This document shows, one piece after another, positions 33,160 through 43,300 of a stretch of DNA of 64,000 nt. The notes beneath the pieces were generated by a model, which ran no database searches, had not been told where the DNA came from, and saw nothing but the letters and a program-made list of their open reading frames with translations. Source of the DNA: Bacteroidota bacterium (lineage in GTDB: Bacteria; Bacteroidota; Bacteroidia; Flavobacteriales_D; Crocinitomicaceae); contig SBGX01000036.1 in assembly GCA_006226425.1 (NCBI GenBank), positions 1 to 64,000 of the forward strand. Direction: 5' to 3'. The translations under genes were made by a program, and so were the position numbers. Every line of letters starts with the position of its first letter. The stretch's first letter is position 1.

Positions 33160-34764
33160 ATGAAAAAGATTACAATTAAACTGTTTGCTGTCATGAGCTT
33201 GCTGATAGGATTTCAGGCGCATGGACAAATTCAGACAGGACCCGCCTCCAGCTACACTACTTGTGATGGTTGGGCCGCTTTGAACCCCAATTCAGGCTTT
33301 ACTTCCTGGACATGGATTGATAATGGTACGAAAGACACTCTTCAGGTTGGAGGAGACTCGCTCCTTAACCTTTGTCAGGGATACTATGACCTCAGCTATT
33401 TTAGTGACTCTATTGGAAATGGAAGCTTGAGCTTTTACATTGACACCCTGACCAGTAATGTTTGTGCTAACTTCTATGCTTCGATCGACAGTATTATGAT
33501 GACTAGCAGTTACAATTCTTGTGACGGATCTGCTATGGTCATGGCCTCCGGAGGAACAGCTCCCTATACATACTCCTGGAGTAATGGGGCTGTCGGAGCT
33601 CTTGTCGAGGGATTATGTTATGGAAACATTCAAGTATTTGCGACGGATGCCAATGGTTGTAGTTACACTGCCACTGCGTGGATTGATTCACTCAATACAA
33701 ACGGTGGAGGAGACTCGACAGATTGTAGTGGTTTTGGGATCGAACTGCTTTATGTAAATAATATATCCAGCCCCAACGTCTGTGACGGATCAGCCAGCAT
33801 TATGGTTTACGGTGGGACGCCAGATTACACCTACATTTGGAGTAATAACGAAACCGGAACAACAGTAGACAATCTCTGTGCTGGTAGCTACACTGTATCA
33901 GCCATGGATGCTGCCGGATGTCAGGCTTCCTATTCAATCTATGTAGATATTGATTCCAGCAACTGGTCATATCCTCTCGATGCTTTTGTTTACCCTTCAG
34001 AAGTCAGCACGGATGGTGCCTGTGACGGAACTGCTTACGTTGAAGTTTGGGGGGGAACCGCTCCATACAACTTTGATCATAGCAACGGTCAAACTACTCA
34101 ATATGTAGATGGACTTTGTGCAGGTGTGCACACAGTTATTGTGACCGATGCAGCTGGGGATAGCATCATTGTATCTTATGTCGTTGCCTCACCAATCAAT
34201 GTCATTGATGATGACGATTTCCAGGATTCAACGGTAGTAGACACCCTGGTCACTGACCTTTTCGAAAACTGTGATTTGACTTATTTTGATATCGATTCGG
34301 CTTTCATTTCAGCCGTCGAGTTTGTGACGAATGATTCCATTATTGTTACCTGGTCTGTGGTGGACGCAAATGGTACAATCACTGTAACAGATAGCTATGC
34401 CCTGGATTTGGGATATGGAATTTATGAATTCATTCTGCAATTGTTCTGTCCGCAAAGAGGAACAGGTGATTATCTAGTCGCGCATGATCGAATCATGATC
34501 AATCCGAATACGCTAGGAATCCAAAAGGAAACCATGACCAATGTGAGTGTATTCCCAAATCCATTTGGAAATCAACTGACAGTACAACTTCCTGAAGCCG
34601 ATCGCTCACAAGTTTCCATTGTGGATGTTCAGGGAAGAGTGGTTTTCCAAAGCTCTTATGAGCAGAAACAAATCACGATCAATACTTCTGAATTGACTGC
34701 AGGACAGTACTTTGTTCACATTCAGACAAATAAGGCCCATTTGGTTAAGAAATTGATCAAATAA
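33160..34764 (+). CDS. Secreted T9SS protein with SprB-like repeats
   Basis: 534-aa protein with a signal peptide (residues 1-22, ending AHGQ). Three SprB-type repeats carry CDGSAMVMASGGTAPYTYSW, CDGSASIMVYGGTPDYTYIW and CDGTAYVEVWGGTAPYNF, each ending LCxGxxxV..DAxG. The C-terminal type A sorting domain has VFPNPFGNQLTVQ, IVDVQGRVVF and TAGQYFVHIQTN, ending VKKLIK. SprB repeats occur in the gliding adhesin SprB; this protein is far smaller and is probably a cell-surface or secreted adhesin-like protein. A terminator follows. Confidence 0.88.
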   Translation: MKKITIKLFAVMSLLIGFQAHGQIQTGPASSYTTCDGWAALNPNSGFTSWTWIDNGTKDTLQVGGDSLLNLCQGYYDLSYFSDSIGNGSLSFYIDTLTSNVCANFYASIDSIMMTSSYNSCDGSAMVMASGGTAPYTYSWSNGAVGALVEGLCYGNIQVFATDANGCSYTATAWIDSLNTNGGGDSTDCSGFGIELLYVNNISSPNVCDGSASIMVYGGTPDYTYIWSNNETGTTVDNLCAGSYTVSAMDAAGCQASYSIYVDIDSSNWSYPLDAFVYPSEVSTDGACDGTAYVEVWGGTAPYNFDHSNGQTTQYVDGLCAGVHTVIVTDAAGDSIIVSYVVASPINVIDDDDFQDSTVVDTLVTDLFENCDLTYFDIDSAFISAVEFVTNDSIIVTWSVVDANGTITVTDSYALDLGYGIYEFILQLFCPQRGTGDYLVAHDRIMINPNTLGIQKETMTNVSVFPNPFGNQLTVQLPEADRSQVSIVDVQGRVVFQSSYEQKQITINTSELTAGQYFVHIQTNKAHLVKKLIK

Positions 34765-34781
34765 AAGCTGATTATAACTTG

Positions 34782-34808
34782 AAAGGGGGGCCATGCTCCC
34801 CTTTTTTT
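34782..34808 (+). terminator. Rho-independent terminator after the SprB-repeat gene
   Basis: Stem AAAGGGG (34782-34788) pairs with CCCCTTT (34798-34804), followed by T to 34808. It lies 17 bp past the stop codon. Confidence 0.8.
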
Positions 34809-34846
34809 GTCCCCATAAATCAACGTCATGCCTTCCCAGAAATTTA

Positions 34847-34854
34847 TATCTTTG
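34847..34854 (+). promoter_or_regulatory. -7 element (TATCTTTG) of the ROK kinase gene
   Basis: Perfect TAnnTTTG, ending 7 nt before the ATG at 34862. Confidence 0.5.
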
Positions 34855-34861
34855 CTTACGT

Positions 34862-35809
34862 ATGGAGTTGGCACTTGGAATTGACATTGGCGGAACGAAT
34901 ACTGCCTTCGGTATTGTCCGAAAAGATGGTCATATTCTGCTGGAAAAATCGGTACATACCCGAAGTTTTGATTCTGCCAAAGCGCTCATTCGTGGCATTC
35001 ACGAAGAAATTGCAAATACCCACTACTTAAGTGACTTGATTGGAATTGGTGTAGGTGCCCCAAATGGGAACACCTTTACTGGAAACATTGAAAATGCTCC
35101 AAACCTCCCCTGGAGAGGTGTCATTCCGCTAAAACAATATTTCGAAGAACTTTTCGAACTTCCGACCTATCTTTCTAATGATGCAAACGCTGCGGCTCTG
35201 GGAGAAAAACTTTTTGGAGTAGCCAAAGAACTCAATGATTTTGTGGAAATCACCCTGGGGACAGGACTGGGAAGTGGTGTTATTGCTCAGGGAAATCTCA
35301 TTGTAGGAAGTCACGGAGGAGCCGGTGAATACGGACATATTCGTGTCGTCCCAAATGGGCGCTTATGTGGTTGCGGAAGAAAAGGTTGCCTGGAAACTTA
35401 TGTATCCTCCACCGGTGTTGTTCGTAGCATTCGGGAGTTGGACTCAGACAATCGGAAAATTTCCAAATTACTATGGAAAGAAAACCCGGAAGCCCGCGAT
35501 GTATTTGAATATGCGCAGGAAGGAGATTTATTCGCCATTGAAATTCTCGACTACACCGCCGAGATTTTGGGCTCTGCCCTAGCTGATTTTGCTGCGTTTT
35601 CAGAGCCATCGGCTTACGTTCTATTCGGTGGACTTTCCCTCAGCGGAACACTTTTCAGTGATCGAGTTCAAAAAAGCATGGATCGACATTTACTAAACAT
35701 CTATCAGGGAAATATCCAGATTCTCAATTCCTCACTAAACGAATTAAACGCAGCCATTTTGGGAGCTTCATCGACCGTATTTTGGGAAAAAAGCAAATCT
35801 GATGTTTAA
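34862..35809 (+). CDS. ROK family sugar kinase (glucokinase-like)
   Basis: 315-aa cytoplasmic ATP-dependent sugar kinase. The ATP phosphate loop LGIDIGGTNTAFGIV, the substrate Asp region SNDANAAALGE, ITLGTGLGSGV, the ROK His in GGAGEYGHI, and the zinc site CGCGRKGCLET are present. ROK kinases phosphorylate glucose, mannose or N-acetylhexosamines. The gene overlaps the following GH92 mannosidase gene by 8 bp, so a hexose released by that enzyme is a plausible substrate (inference). The ATG at 34862 is chosen because the motif-bearing strand starts there and a -7 motif precedes it; an in-frame ATG at 34793 would fall in the terminator. Confidence 0.9.
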   Translation: MELALGIDIGGTNTAFGIVRKDGHILLEKSVHTRSFDSAKALIRGIHEEIANTHYLSDLIGIGVGAPNGNTFTGNIENAPNLPWRGVIPLKQYFEELFELPTYLSNDANAAALGEKLFGVAKELNDFVEITLGTGLGSGVIAQGNLIVGSHGGAGEYGHIRVVPNGRLCGCGRKGCLETYVSSTGVVRSIRELDSDNRKISKLLWKENPEARDVFEYAQEGDLFAIEILDYTAEILGSALADFAAFSEPSAYVLFGGLSLSGTLFSDRVQKSMDRHLLNIYQGNIQILNSSLNELNAAILGASSTVFWEKSKSDV

Positions 35810-38800
35810 ACAATTTAGTCTTAACGTTCTGATCGGCGGAATTTTTGTGCTTTTGCACGGATGGGCAAACGGACAAATCAATGAGCTCAGGAAAAGTAGT
35901 GATCAGGCTCGAAAAAAATTGGGCATGGAAAGACAAGTCTCAAGGCGTCAGCGAATGGATTACACCAAATTTGTAAATCCATTTATTGGAACTGGGGGAC
36001 ACGGACATTCCTTCCCTGCTGCCACCATGCCCTTTGGGATGATGCAATTGGGTCCGGATACACGATATTCAGGTTGGGACGGTTGCTCTGGGTATCATTA
36101 CTCCGATTCCATGATTTATGGATTTAGTCACACGCATTTGAGCGGCACCGGAGTTCCTGATCTCTGTGATTTACTGATTGTGCCTCAAGTGGGAGAAGCG
36201 AAAACAGTTGCCGCCTACCATGATCCGAATGGTTACGGAGCTATTTTTAGTCATCAAAATGAAAAGGCTGAACCAGGTTATTATGAAGTGCTCCTGGAAC
36301 AACAGAACATTCATGTAAAACTGGCGAGTACAGCTCACAGCGGAATTCATGAATATACTTTCGGGAATAAGAAAGGAAAAAAGTACCTGTTAATCGATCT
36401 GGAACATCGTGACGAATTACTTGATGTTCGTTACGAGATTCTTGACAAAAGAAAAATCTCAGGTTCCAGAATATCCAAAAGTTGGGCCAGTAAACAGCAC
36501 TTTTACTTTTTCCTGGAAAGCGAAATCCCTGCAAAAAAAATTCACCAGATCGACGAACGCAAAATTCTCCTGGAATTCCCTGCCAAAACCAAAATTGTTC
36601 GGATCAAAGTAGGAATTTCTGCCGTGGACGAGCAAGGAGCTCAACAAAACTTGTTTCAGGAAATCCCGGACTTTGACCTCAATCGGGTTAAAAACCGAGC
36701 GCTCTGGGCATGGAATCAGGAACTTGGGAAAATCCACTTCAGCTCGGATGATCCCGAGGTGATGTCCAATTTTTACACGGCGCTTTATCATAGCTATATC
36801 TGTCCAGTCCTTTTCTCTGACGTGGATGGAAGGTTCCGGGGAAATGATGGAGCAATTCATCAAGATTCGAAGCATCAGCGCTATAGTATTTTCTCCTTGT
36901 GGGATACCTACCGTGCGACGCATCCCCTTTACAACATCACTCAACGGAAGAAAAATCTTGACTTCATTCATAGTTTTTTGGGAATTTATGATGAAACCGG
37001 AGAGCTCCCGGTCTGGGAACTGTGGGGAAATGAGACCGACTGCATGATTGGTTATCACGCCACTTCTGTGATTCAGGATGCCTATGCCAAAGGAGTTCGT
37101 GGCTTCGATTTACAGAAAGCCTTTCAAGCCATGAAAGCCACCGCTCTCAAAAAAGAACTTGGAAAGGATCATTACGCCGCACAAGGCTTCATTAGCTCTG
37201 ATTTGGAAGCTGAATCCGTTTCCAAAACCCTTGAATATGCCTACAATGACTGGACAATCAGCAACTTTGCCAAAGTACTTGGAGATGCAGAAACAGCACA
37301 CCAATTTGCAAAAAGATCATTCTCATACCTGAACATTTTTAACCCGACCAATAAATTCATGCAGGCCCGCATCGGAGGAAGCTTTGTCCATCATTTTGAT
37401 CCAGCCGAAGTCAACTTCAATTATACGGAAGCCAATAGTTGGCAATATTCACTGTATGTACCACAGGATATCAGGGGGCTCCGTTACGTCATTGGAGGAA
37501 AAGACAGCCTGGAATCATGGCTAGACCGATTATTCAAAACCAAGAGTGAACTCTCCGGACGACATCAGGTCGATATCACAGGACTCATTGGTCAGTATGC
37601 CCATGGGAATGAACCTTCACACCACATGGCTTACCTCTATAATTATACGAACGCACCAGCCAAATCACAGGAAGTCCTCAACCGGATCATGAAAGAAATG
37701 TATCAAAATGCGCCCGATGGTCTGAGTGGAAATGAAGATTGCGGGCAAATGTCTTCCTGGTATGTTTTCTCTGCACTCGGTTTTTATCCAGTATGTCCCG
37801 GAAGTACCTCCTATCAGTTTGGCAGACCACTTGCCAACGAGGCTGGAATCCACCTGGAAAATGGAAAAAGTTTCTACATAAGAACTAAAAACAATAGTCC
37901 CGACAACAAGTACATTCAGGAAATCAAATTGAACGGAAATCCATACAACAAGCTTTATCTCGAACATGAAGCAATTATGGCGGGTGGAGAACTTGAATTC
38001 ATCATGGGCCCCGAACCACAGGCTACGTTGGAAAATTATAGCCAGGACATCAACGAATCGGCCAGTTTTCCATTTCCTTTTGATCTGGTCCCTACCCCTT
38101 ACTTTGAGTCGGAAAGCAGTAACTTTATAGATTCACTGCAAATCAAAATCTCCGCACTTCCTTTCCCGGAAACTCAGATTCATTATACCGTAGACGGAAC
38201 ACAACCTGGGTTGGAATCGCCAGTCTACCAGCGTCCTTTCACGATTCATAAAACCACGACAGTCAAAGCGAAAATATTCCGACGAGGAGACGAACGCGTG
38301 CATGCTGGTCATACGGTGAGCTCCACTTTTAAACAACTTGATCCGGGAACAAAGCTGGAATTATTCACCTCCTATTCCAATCAGTATGCGGCTGGGGGAA
38401 ACAGTGCCCTCATTGATGGTCGGAAAGGAGGAAAAGATTTTCGCTCCGGTGCCTGGCAGGGTTATGAAGGGATTAATGCGCATGGAAAAATCAACTTTGA
38501 AAAAGGGAAAAAACTCAATCAACTCAGTATCCGATGCCTTCAGGACATCAAATCCTGGATTTTTGTCCCTACCGAAATTCGAATTAAAATCAACTATGAA
38601 GGAGAGGCAAGTAAAATGCTTCTGACCAAAAGCTTTGAACTTCCAGCAAACGAGTTTGGCCAATTCATCGAAACTCTTGAATTTTCACTTGATCCAAACA
38701 AAACAGTCTCCAGCATCGAATTTGAAGCCCTTAACCGCGGTGTTTGTCCAGAAGGACATTTAGGGGCCGGGGGCAAAAGCTGGATTTTCCTGGATGAAAT

Positions 38801-38813
38801 CGAATTTCACTAA
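35802..38813 (+). CDS. GH92 family alpha-mannosidase
   Basis: 1003-aa exported glycosidase with a signal peptide covering residues 1-26. The GH92 domain starts at VNPFIGTGGHGHSFPAATMP and includes FSHTHLSGTGVPD, SLWDTYRATHPL, LWGNETDCMIGYHA, GNEPSHHMAYLYNYT and NEDCGQMSSWYVFSALGFYP. These mark the calcium-dependent exo-acting alpha-mannosidases, which trim mannose from N-glycans or yeast mannan. After about residue 770 a chitobiase-like C-terminal domain (YTVDGTQPGLESPVYQRPF) and a discoidin-like terminal module follow. There is no T9SS sorting tail. The start codon overlaps the ROK kinase end by 8 bp. The linkage specificity is not evident. Confidence 0.94.
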   Translation: MFKQFSLNVLIGGIFVLLHGWANGQINELRKSSDQARKKLGMERQVSRRQRMDYTKFVNPFIGTGGHGHSFPAATMPFGMMQLGPDTRYSGWDGCSGYHYSDSMIYGFSHTHLSGTGVPDLCDLLIVPQVGEAKTVAAYHDPNGYGAIFSHQNEKAEPGYYEVLLEQQNIHVKLASTAHSGIHEYTFGNKKGKKYLLIDLEHRDELLDVRYEILDKRKISGSRISKSWASKQHFYFFLESEIPAKKIHQIDERKILLEFPAKTKIVRIKVGISAVDEQGAQQNLFQEIPDFDLNRVKNRALWAWNQELGKIHFSSDDPEVMSNFYTALYHSYICPVLFSDVDGRFRGNDGAIHQDSKHQRYSIFSLWDTYRATHPLYNITQRKKNLDFIHSFLGIYDETGELPVWELWGNETDCMIGYHATSVIQDAYAKGVRGFDLQKAFQAMKATALKKELGKDHYAAQGFISSDLEAESVSKTLEYAYNDWTISNFAKVLGDAETAHQFAKRSFSYLNIFNPTNKFMQARIGGSFVHHFDPAEVNFNYTEANSWQYSLYVPQDIRGLRYVIGGKDSLESWLDRLFKTKSELSGRHQVDITGLIGQYAHGNEPSHHMAYLYNYTNAPAKSQEVLNRIMKEMYQNAPDGLSGNEDCGQMSSWYVFSALGFYPVCPGSTSYQFGRPLANEAGIHLENGKSFYIRTKNNSPDNKYIQEIKLNGNPYNKLYLEHEAIMAGGELEFIMGPEPQATLENYSQDINESASFPFPFDLVPTPYFESESSNFIDSLQIKISALPFPETQIHYTVDGTQPGLESPVYQRPFTIHKTTTVKAKIFRRGDERVHAGHTVSSTFKQLDPGTKLELFTSYSNQYAAGGNSALIDGRKGGKDFRSGAWQGYEGINAHGKINFEKGKKLNQLSIRCLQDIKSWIFVPTEIRIKINYEGEASKMLLTKSFELPANEFGQFIETLEFSLDPNKTVSSIEFEALNRGVCPEGHLGAGGKSWIFLDEIEFH

Positions 38814-38818
38814 GGATT

Positions 38819-40231
38819 TTATGATTCCGGGAATATTTTTCCTGGATTGAGAATCCCCTTTGGATCAAACGAATTCTTAATCGATCGCATCAACCCAAGC
38901 TGAACTTCTGAAAAAGCGATGGGCATGTATCTCTTCTGAACCAGGCCAATTCCGTGTTCTCCGGAAATCGTCCCATCCATGGCAATCACTCCCTCAAACA
39001 ACTCACAAATGGCTTCACTCAGACCATGCTCCCAAAAATCATCGCTTAAATCACCTTTGATGATATTGACATGAAGATTCCCATCGCCCGCGTGACCATA
39101 GCAAACGGATTGAAAACCATACTTTTTCCCCAAGCTTTTAACCAGACGAAGTAAGTTTGGAAGTTCGAAGCGAGGCACCACCGTATCTTCTTCCTTGTAG
39201 ATCGAATGCGACTTCACTGCCTCTCCCACTTTACGTCGTAACTGCCACAATTCTTCCTTTTGTTTGGCGCTTTCGGCAAAGAGAATTTCGTCAATATCAT
39301 ATTGTTCGAGTACCGGAACGATCTTCTCACAGTCTTGCATCAATTGATCCTGATCAAAGCCATCTACTTCGATTAACAAGTGTGCTTCATGATCATCCTG
39401 TACATTGATTACTCGTCCCGAAACAAAGGGCATGGTCCATAACAAAGCATCCCTTTCCATAAACTCAAGCGAACTCGGAATAATTCCTTCCCGAAAGATG
39501 GCAGCAACAGCTTCACAGGCCTCTTCGGCCTTCCGGAAGGGCACCAACATAAGTAAATCCCGGGTAGGATGGGGAATCAGACGCATCACAATTTTCGTAA
39601 TGATGGCCAGTGTTCCTTCACTCCCTACCAGCAACTGTGTCAAATTATATCCCGTTGCATTTTTAAGGACATTAGCCCCCGTCCAAATGACTTCTCCAGT
39701 TGGCAATACCACCTCCAAATTCAAGACATAATCCTTCGTTACTCCATATTTCACTGCTTTCGGTCCACCGGAATTCTCAGAAACATTCCCACCAATAAAG
39801 CAGCTACCCCTACTTGCCGGATCAGGTGGATAAAACAATCCCTTTTCCTTTACGGCATTCTGTAACACCTCCGTGATTACTCCAGGTTCCGTGATTACCT
39901 GATGATTTTTCTCATCGATTTCCAAAATTCGGTTCATCCGTTCCAAAGACAACAGAACTCCTCCGTAAACCGGAAGCATACCCCCACTTAAACCGGTGCG
40001 TGCGCCACCTGGAGTCAATGCAATTCCCTGCTCATTACAGTAAGCCGCAATCTTTGAGATCTCTTCAACACTTTCCGGCTTGAGAACCACTTCGGGCAAA
40101 TAACAAAGATCCTCTGTTTCGTCCTGCCCATACTCTTGAAGTGTTTCATCATCAAGCAAGCAGAAATTCCCCAGAAGCTCCCTGAAAAATTCAACATCCC
40201 CCCTGGTAAGTCGTTTGTACTTTTTGTCCAT
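38819..40231 (-). CDS. FAD-linked oxidoreductase, GlcD / D-lactate dehydrogenase-like
   Basis: 470-aa flavoenzyme of the FAD-binding type 4 family. The N-terminal PP-loop has TPGGARTGLSGGMLPVYGGV, then SRGSCFIGGNVSENSGG and LPTGEVIWTGANVLKNATGYNL. The C-terminal half has CYGHAGDGNLHVNII, the metal or substrate motif GEHGIGLVQKRYM, and the end FDPKGILNPGKIF. Members oxidise glycolate, D-lactate or other D-2-hydroxy acids and pass electrons to quinone or an Fe-S partner. No GlcE or GlcF gene is adjacent, so a single-subunit D-2-hydroxyacid dehydrogenase is likely. Confidence 0.9.
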   Translation of the reverse strand: MDKKYKRLTRGDVEFFRELLGNFCLLDDETLQEYGQDETEDLCYLPEVVLKPESVEEISKIAAYCNEQGIALTPGGARTGLSGGMLPVYGGVLLSLERMNRILEIDEKNHQVITEPGVITEVLQNAVKEKGLFYPPDPASRGSCFIGGNVSENSGGPKAVKYGVTKDYVLNLEVVLPTGEVIWTGANVLKNATGYNLTQLLVGSEGTLAIITKIVMRLIPHPTRDLLMLVPFRKAEEACEAVAAIFREGIIPSSLEFMERDALLWTMPFVSGRVINVQDDHEAHLLIEVDGFDQDQLMQDCEKIVPVLEQYDIDEILFAESAKQKEELWQLRRKVGEAVKSHSIYKEEDTVVPRFELPNLLRLVKSLGKKYGFQSVCYGHAGDGNLHVNIIKGDLSDDFWEHGLSEAICELFEGVIAMDGTISGEHGIGLVQKRYMPIAFSEVQLGLMRSIKNSFDPKGILNPGKIFPES

Positions 40232-40319
40232 CTTTTCCTCTTCGATTCTCGATTAAAACCGTTCGTTCATTGCTTTTGAACACCAAATTAAGTATTTTTA
40301 TGTTCTGCAACTGCTTAAA

Positions 40320-43300
40320 ATGAAAATCGCCTGCTATATCAGCACTTGTTTACTGTTCCTAACCTTCTATTCCCAGGCTCAGGAAATTGTTCATCCGCAC
40401 AATGAAAAAAACGGCTTTGTTGAGAACAAGGGGCAATGGAGAAAGGAAATATTGTTTCAAAGTCATTTTAATGGCGGAAAATGGTGGATTGTTCAAAAAG
40501 GCTTTTTATTTGACTTTCAAAATTTTGGACCGCACCATGCGCATGTGACGAATGAGCCTGTTAAGGAAATAGAACACACGAATCAATTGGTTCAGGCCTA
40601 CTTTATCGGTTCAAACAACATCAGTGAAATTGAGAAAGGAAAGCCCAGTAAACACTATTTCAACTATTTCCTGGGGAATGATCCTTCCAAATGGACCTCT
40701 GAAGTACACAGCTACACGGAAGCTCAAATGAATGAGCTCTATCCCGGAATTGATCTCAAATTGATCGAACAGGAGCAGCAGCTAAAGTATGAATTTCATG
40801 TTGACCCGGAAGTCAACCCCGATCAAATCAGAATCCGTTATCGAGGACAAAAAAAGATTTTACTAAACCGGACCGGAGAACTCATCATCGAAACGGAACT
40901 GGGGCAATTGATCGAAGAAAAACCCTACGCATATCAAATCATCAATGGAAAAATCAAGTCAGTCGCCTGTCACTTCGTTCTGCAAGAAAATGAATTGAGT
41001 TTTGAATTGGGAAAATATGACCGAAACTACAAGCTAGTCATCGACCCCATCCTTGTCTTTGCGACTTATAATGGTGCGGAAACCGACAATTTCGGAATGA
41101 CGGCTACTTACGGTTATGATGGGACTGCGTACAGTGGCGGAACGGTCTTTGGAAACCGATTTCCAATTCCGGATTCCAGTGTCTATGACCCCAACGGAAA
41201 CATTAACGACCTCCATGGGAACTTTGGGATTACAGATGTCTTTGTAACAAGATATTCTTCCGATGGAACTCAAATGCTTTGGTCCACCTATTTGGGTGGT
41301 GGCGATGCCGAAAATGGAACGGAAACGGCACACAGCATGATTTGTGATCGCGACAACAACATTTATGTTTATGGAATTACTTCAAGCAGCGATTTCCCGA
41401 TCAAAGATGGTTTTCAAAGCAATTTTCAGGGAGGAGAATTTGTATCTATTCCTAATAATGCCGTAAAATGCAAGGAAGGGACGGACATTTTCGTAGCTAA
41501 ATTAAGTGCTTCTGGACAGCAATTGTTGGGCTCCACCTTTATCGGGGGAACGAATAACGATGGGTTAAATGCCGCAAATAATGACAACCCTATTCAGCCC
41601 CTCTTTAAAAATTACGGAGATCAATTTCGAGGAGAAATCATGCTGGATAAGGACCGTAATATTTATGTAGCCTCATGTACTTATTCCACAGATTTCCCAA
41701 CTAAGAACAGCTTTTTTCAGGGAAGCCACGGAAAACTGGATGGTGTTTTATTCAAAATTAAGAATGACTTTAGTGAGCTTCTAAATAGCACTTATATTGG
41801 AGGTAACGAAATGGATGCCTGTTACTCGGTAAAAATTGACTCCAGTGGATTCATCGTTTTTACGGGAGGGACGAACTCCAATCTGGATCCTCTTTATACC
41901 CTAGGAACCCTCAATCCAAGTTTTCTGGGTGGAACTTCGGATGGTTTTGTTGGTAGGTTGTCTCCAGATTGGAATTCATCACTTCGAATGACTTATATGG
42001 GAACTGATAATTATGACCAAAGTTATTTTGTTGAAATCGATTCGGACGATGACATTTTTCTATTGGGGCAATCGGAAGGAGGAAACTTTCCCGTAACGAA
42101 TGCAGCATACTCAGTTCCCGGATCCACTCAGTTCATAGCACAGCTGGATGCCGGACTGACAACGATCAAACGGTCCACCGTATTTGGAAGTGGGATTCCA
42201 TTTGACGTGGAACTTTCTCCTAGTGCTTTCCTGGTGGATGAATGCGGGAATATCTATGTGTCTGGATGGGGATCCAACCTCACGAATTTACCTGTCACAC
42301 CAGATGCTTACCTCCCAACCCCTCCCGGAGATCAGGACTTCTATATCATGGTCATTAACAAACGTTTTGACAAACTGATTTACGGAAGCTACATGGGAGG
42401 ACCGGAAAGTGGAGAACATGTGGATGGAGGAACTTCGCGTTTCGATAAGAATGGGATTGTCTATCAATCCGTTTGTGGAGGTTGTGGAGGCCTTTCAGAC
42501 TTCCCTACCACAGATGGAGCGTGGTCCAATGTAAATAACAGTACAAACTGTAACAATCTCGTCTTTAAATTTGATTTTCAGATTTTGGGTAAAGCAGAGT
42601 TTGTCAGTTCCGATACTGCTTCATGTGCTCCTCTCACTGTCACATTTGACAATGTTTCCTTTAATGATCACGAATTTTCATGGGATTTTGGAAATGGGGT
42701 CACGAATAACGTGGACAAAGAACCAAGCATTACTTATAGTGAACCTGGAGATTATCGGGTAACTCTCGCTATTCATGACACCCTTTGTCCTATTGTTGAT
42801 ACAGCTTATTTTGACATCGAAGTATTGCCACAAATCCAGCATGAAATGTCAGAAGACACTCTCTTGTGTATCAAAAGTATCTTTCAACTGACTGCCAATT
42901 CATTTGGTACTGCCACCAAATTTCACTGGTCCGAGAGCAAGAATTTTCAGGACACCCTGAATCCTGATCCCAATTTGGGGGATTCAATTGTCATGTTGGT
43001 TGCCAATTCAAGTAAGATGTATTATCTCAAATTGAGTAATCCATACTGTGAGGCGATCGATAGCGTGATGGTCCGGGTACTCAGTTCAGAAATCACACTT
43101 CAAACAGACCCGAATGCCTGTGCCGGGGATAGTATGGTCGTCTTCGCAAACAATCAATCCGGACAGTCTATTACCTACGAATGGTTTCCTGAGGAACGAA
43201 TCGAAAAACTGATCAATTCCAGCACCGTTCACGTAAATACAGATGAACCAGGATACCTTTATGCTAATATCAGTAATAATCTTGGTTGCGAATACACTGA

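Noticed and set aside
34793-34861. Upstream ATG extension of the ROK kinase
   Set aside because: It would start inside the terminator hairpin of the previous gene and add a Cys-rich stretch foreign to the family.
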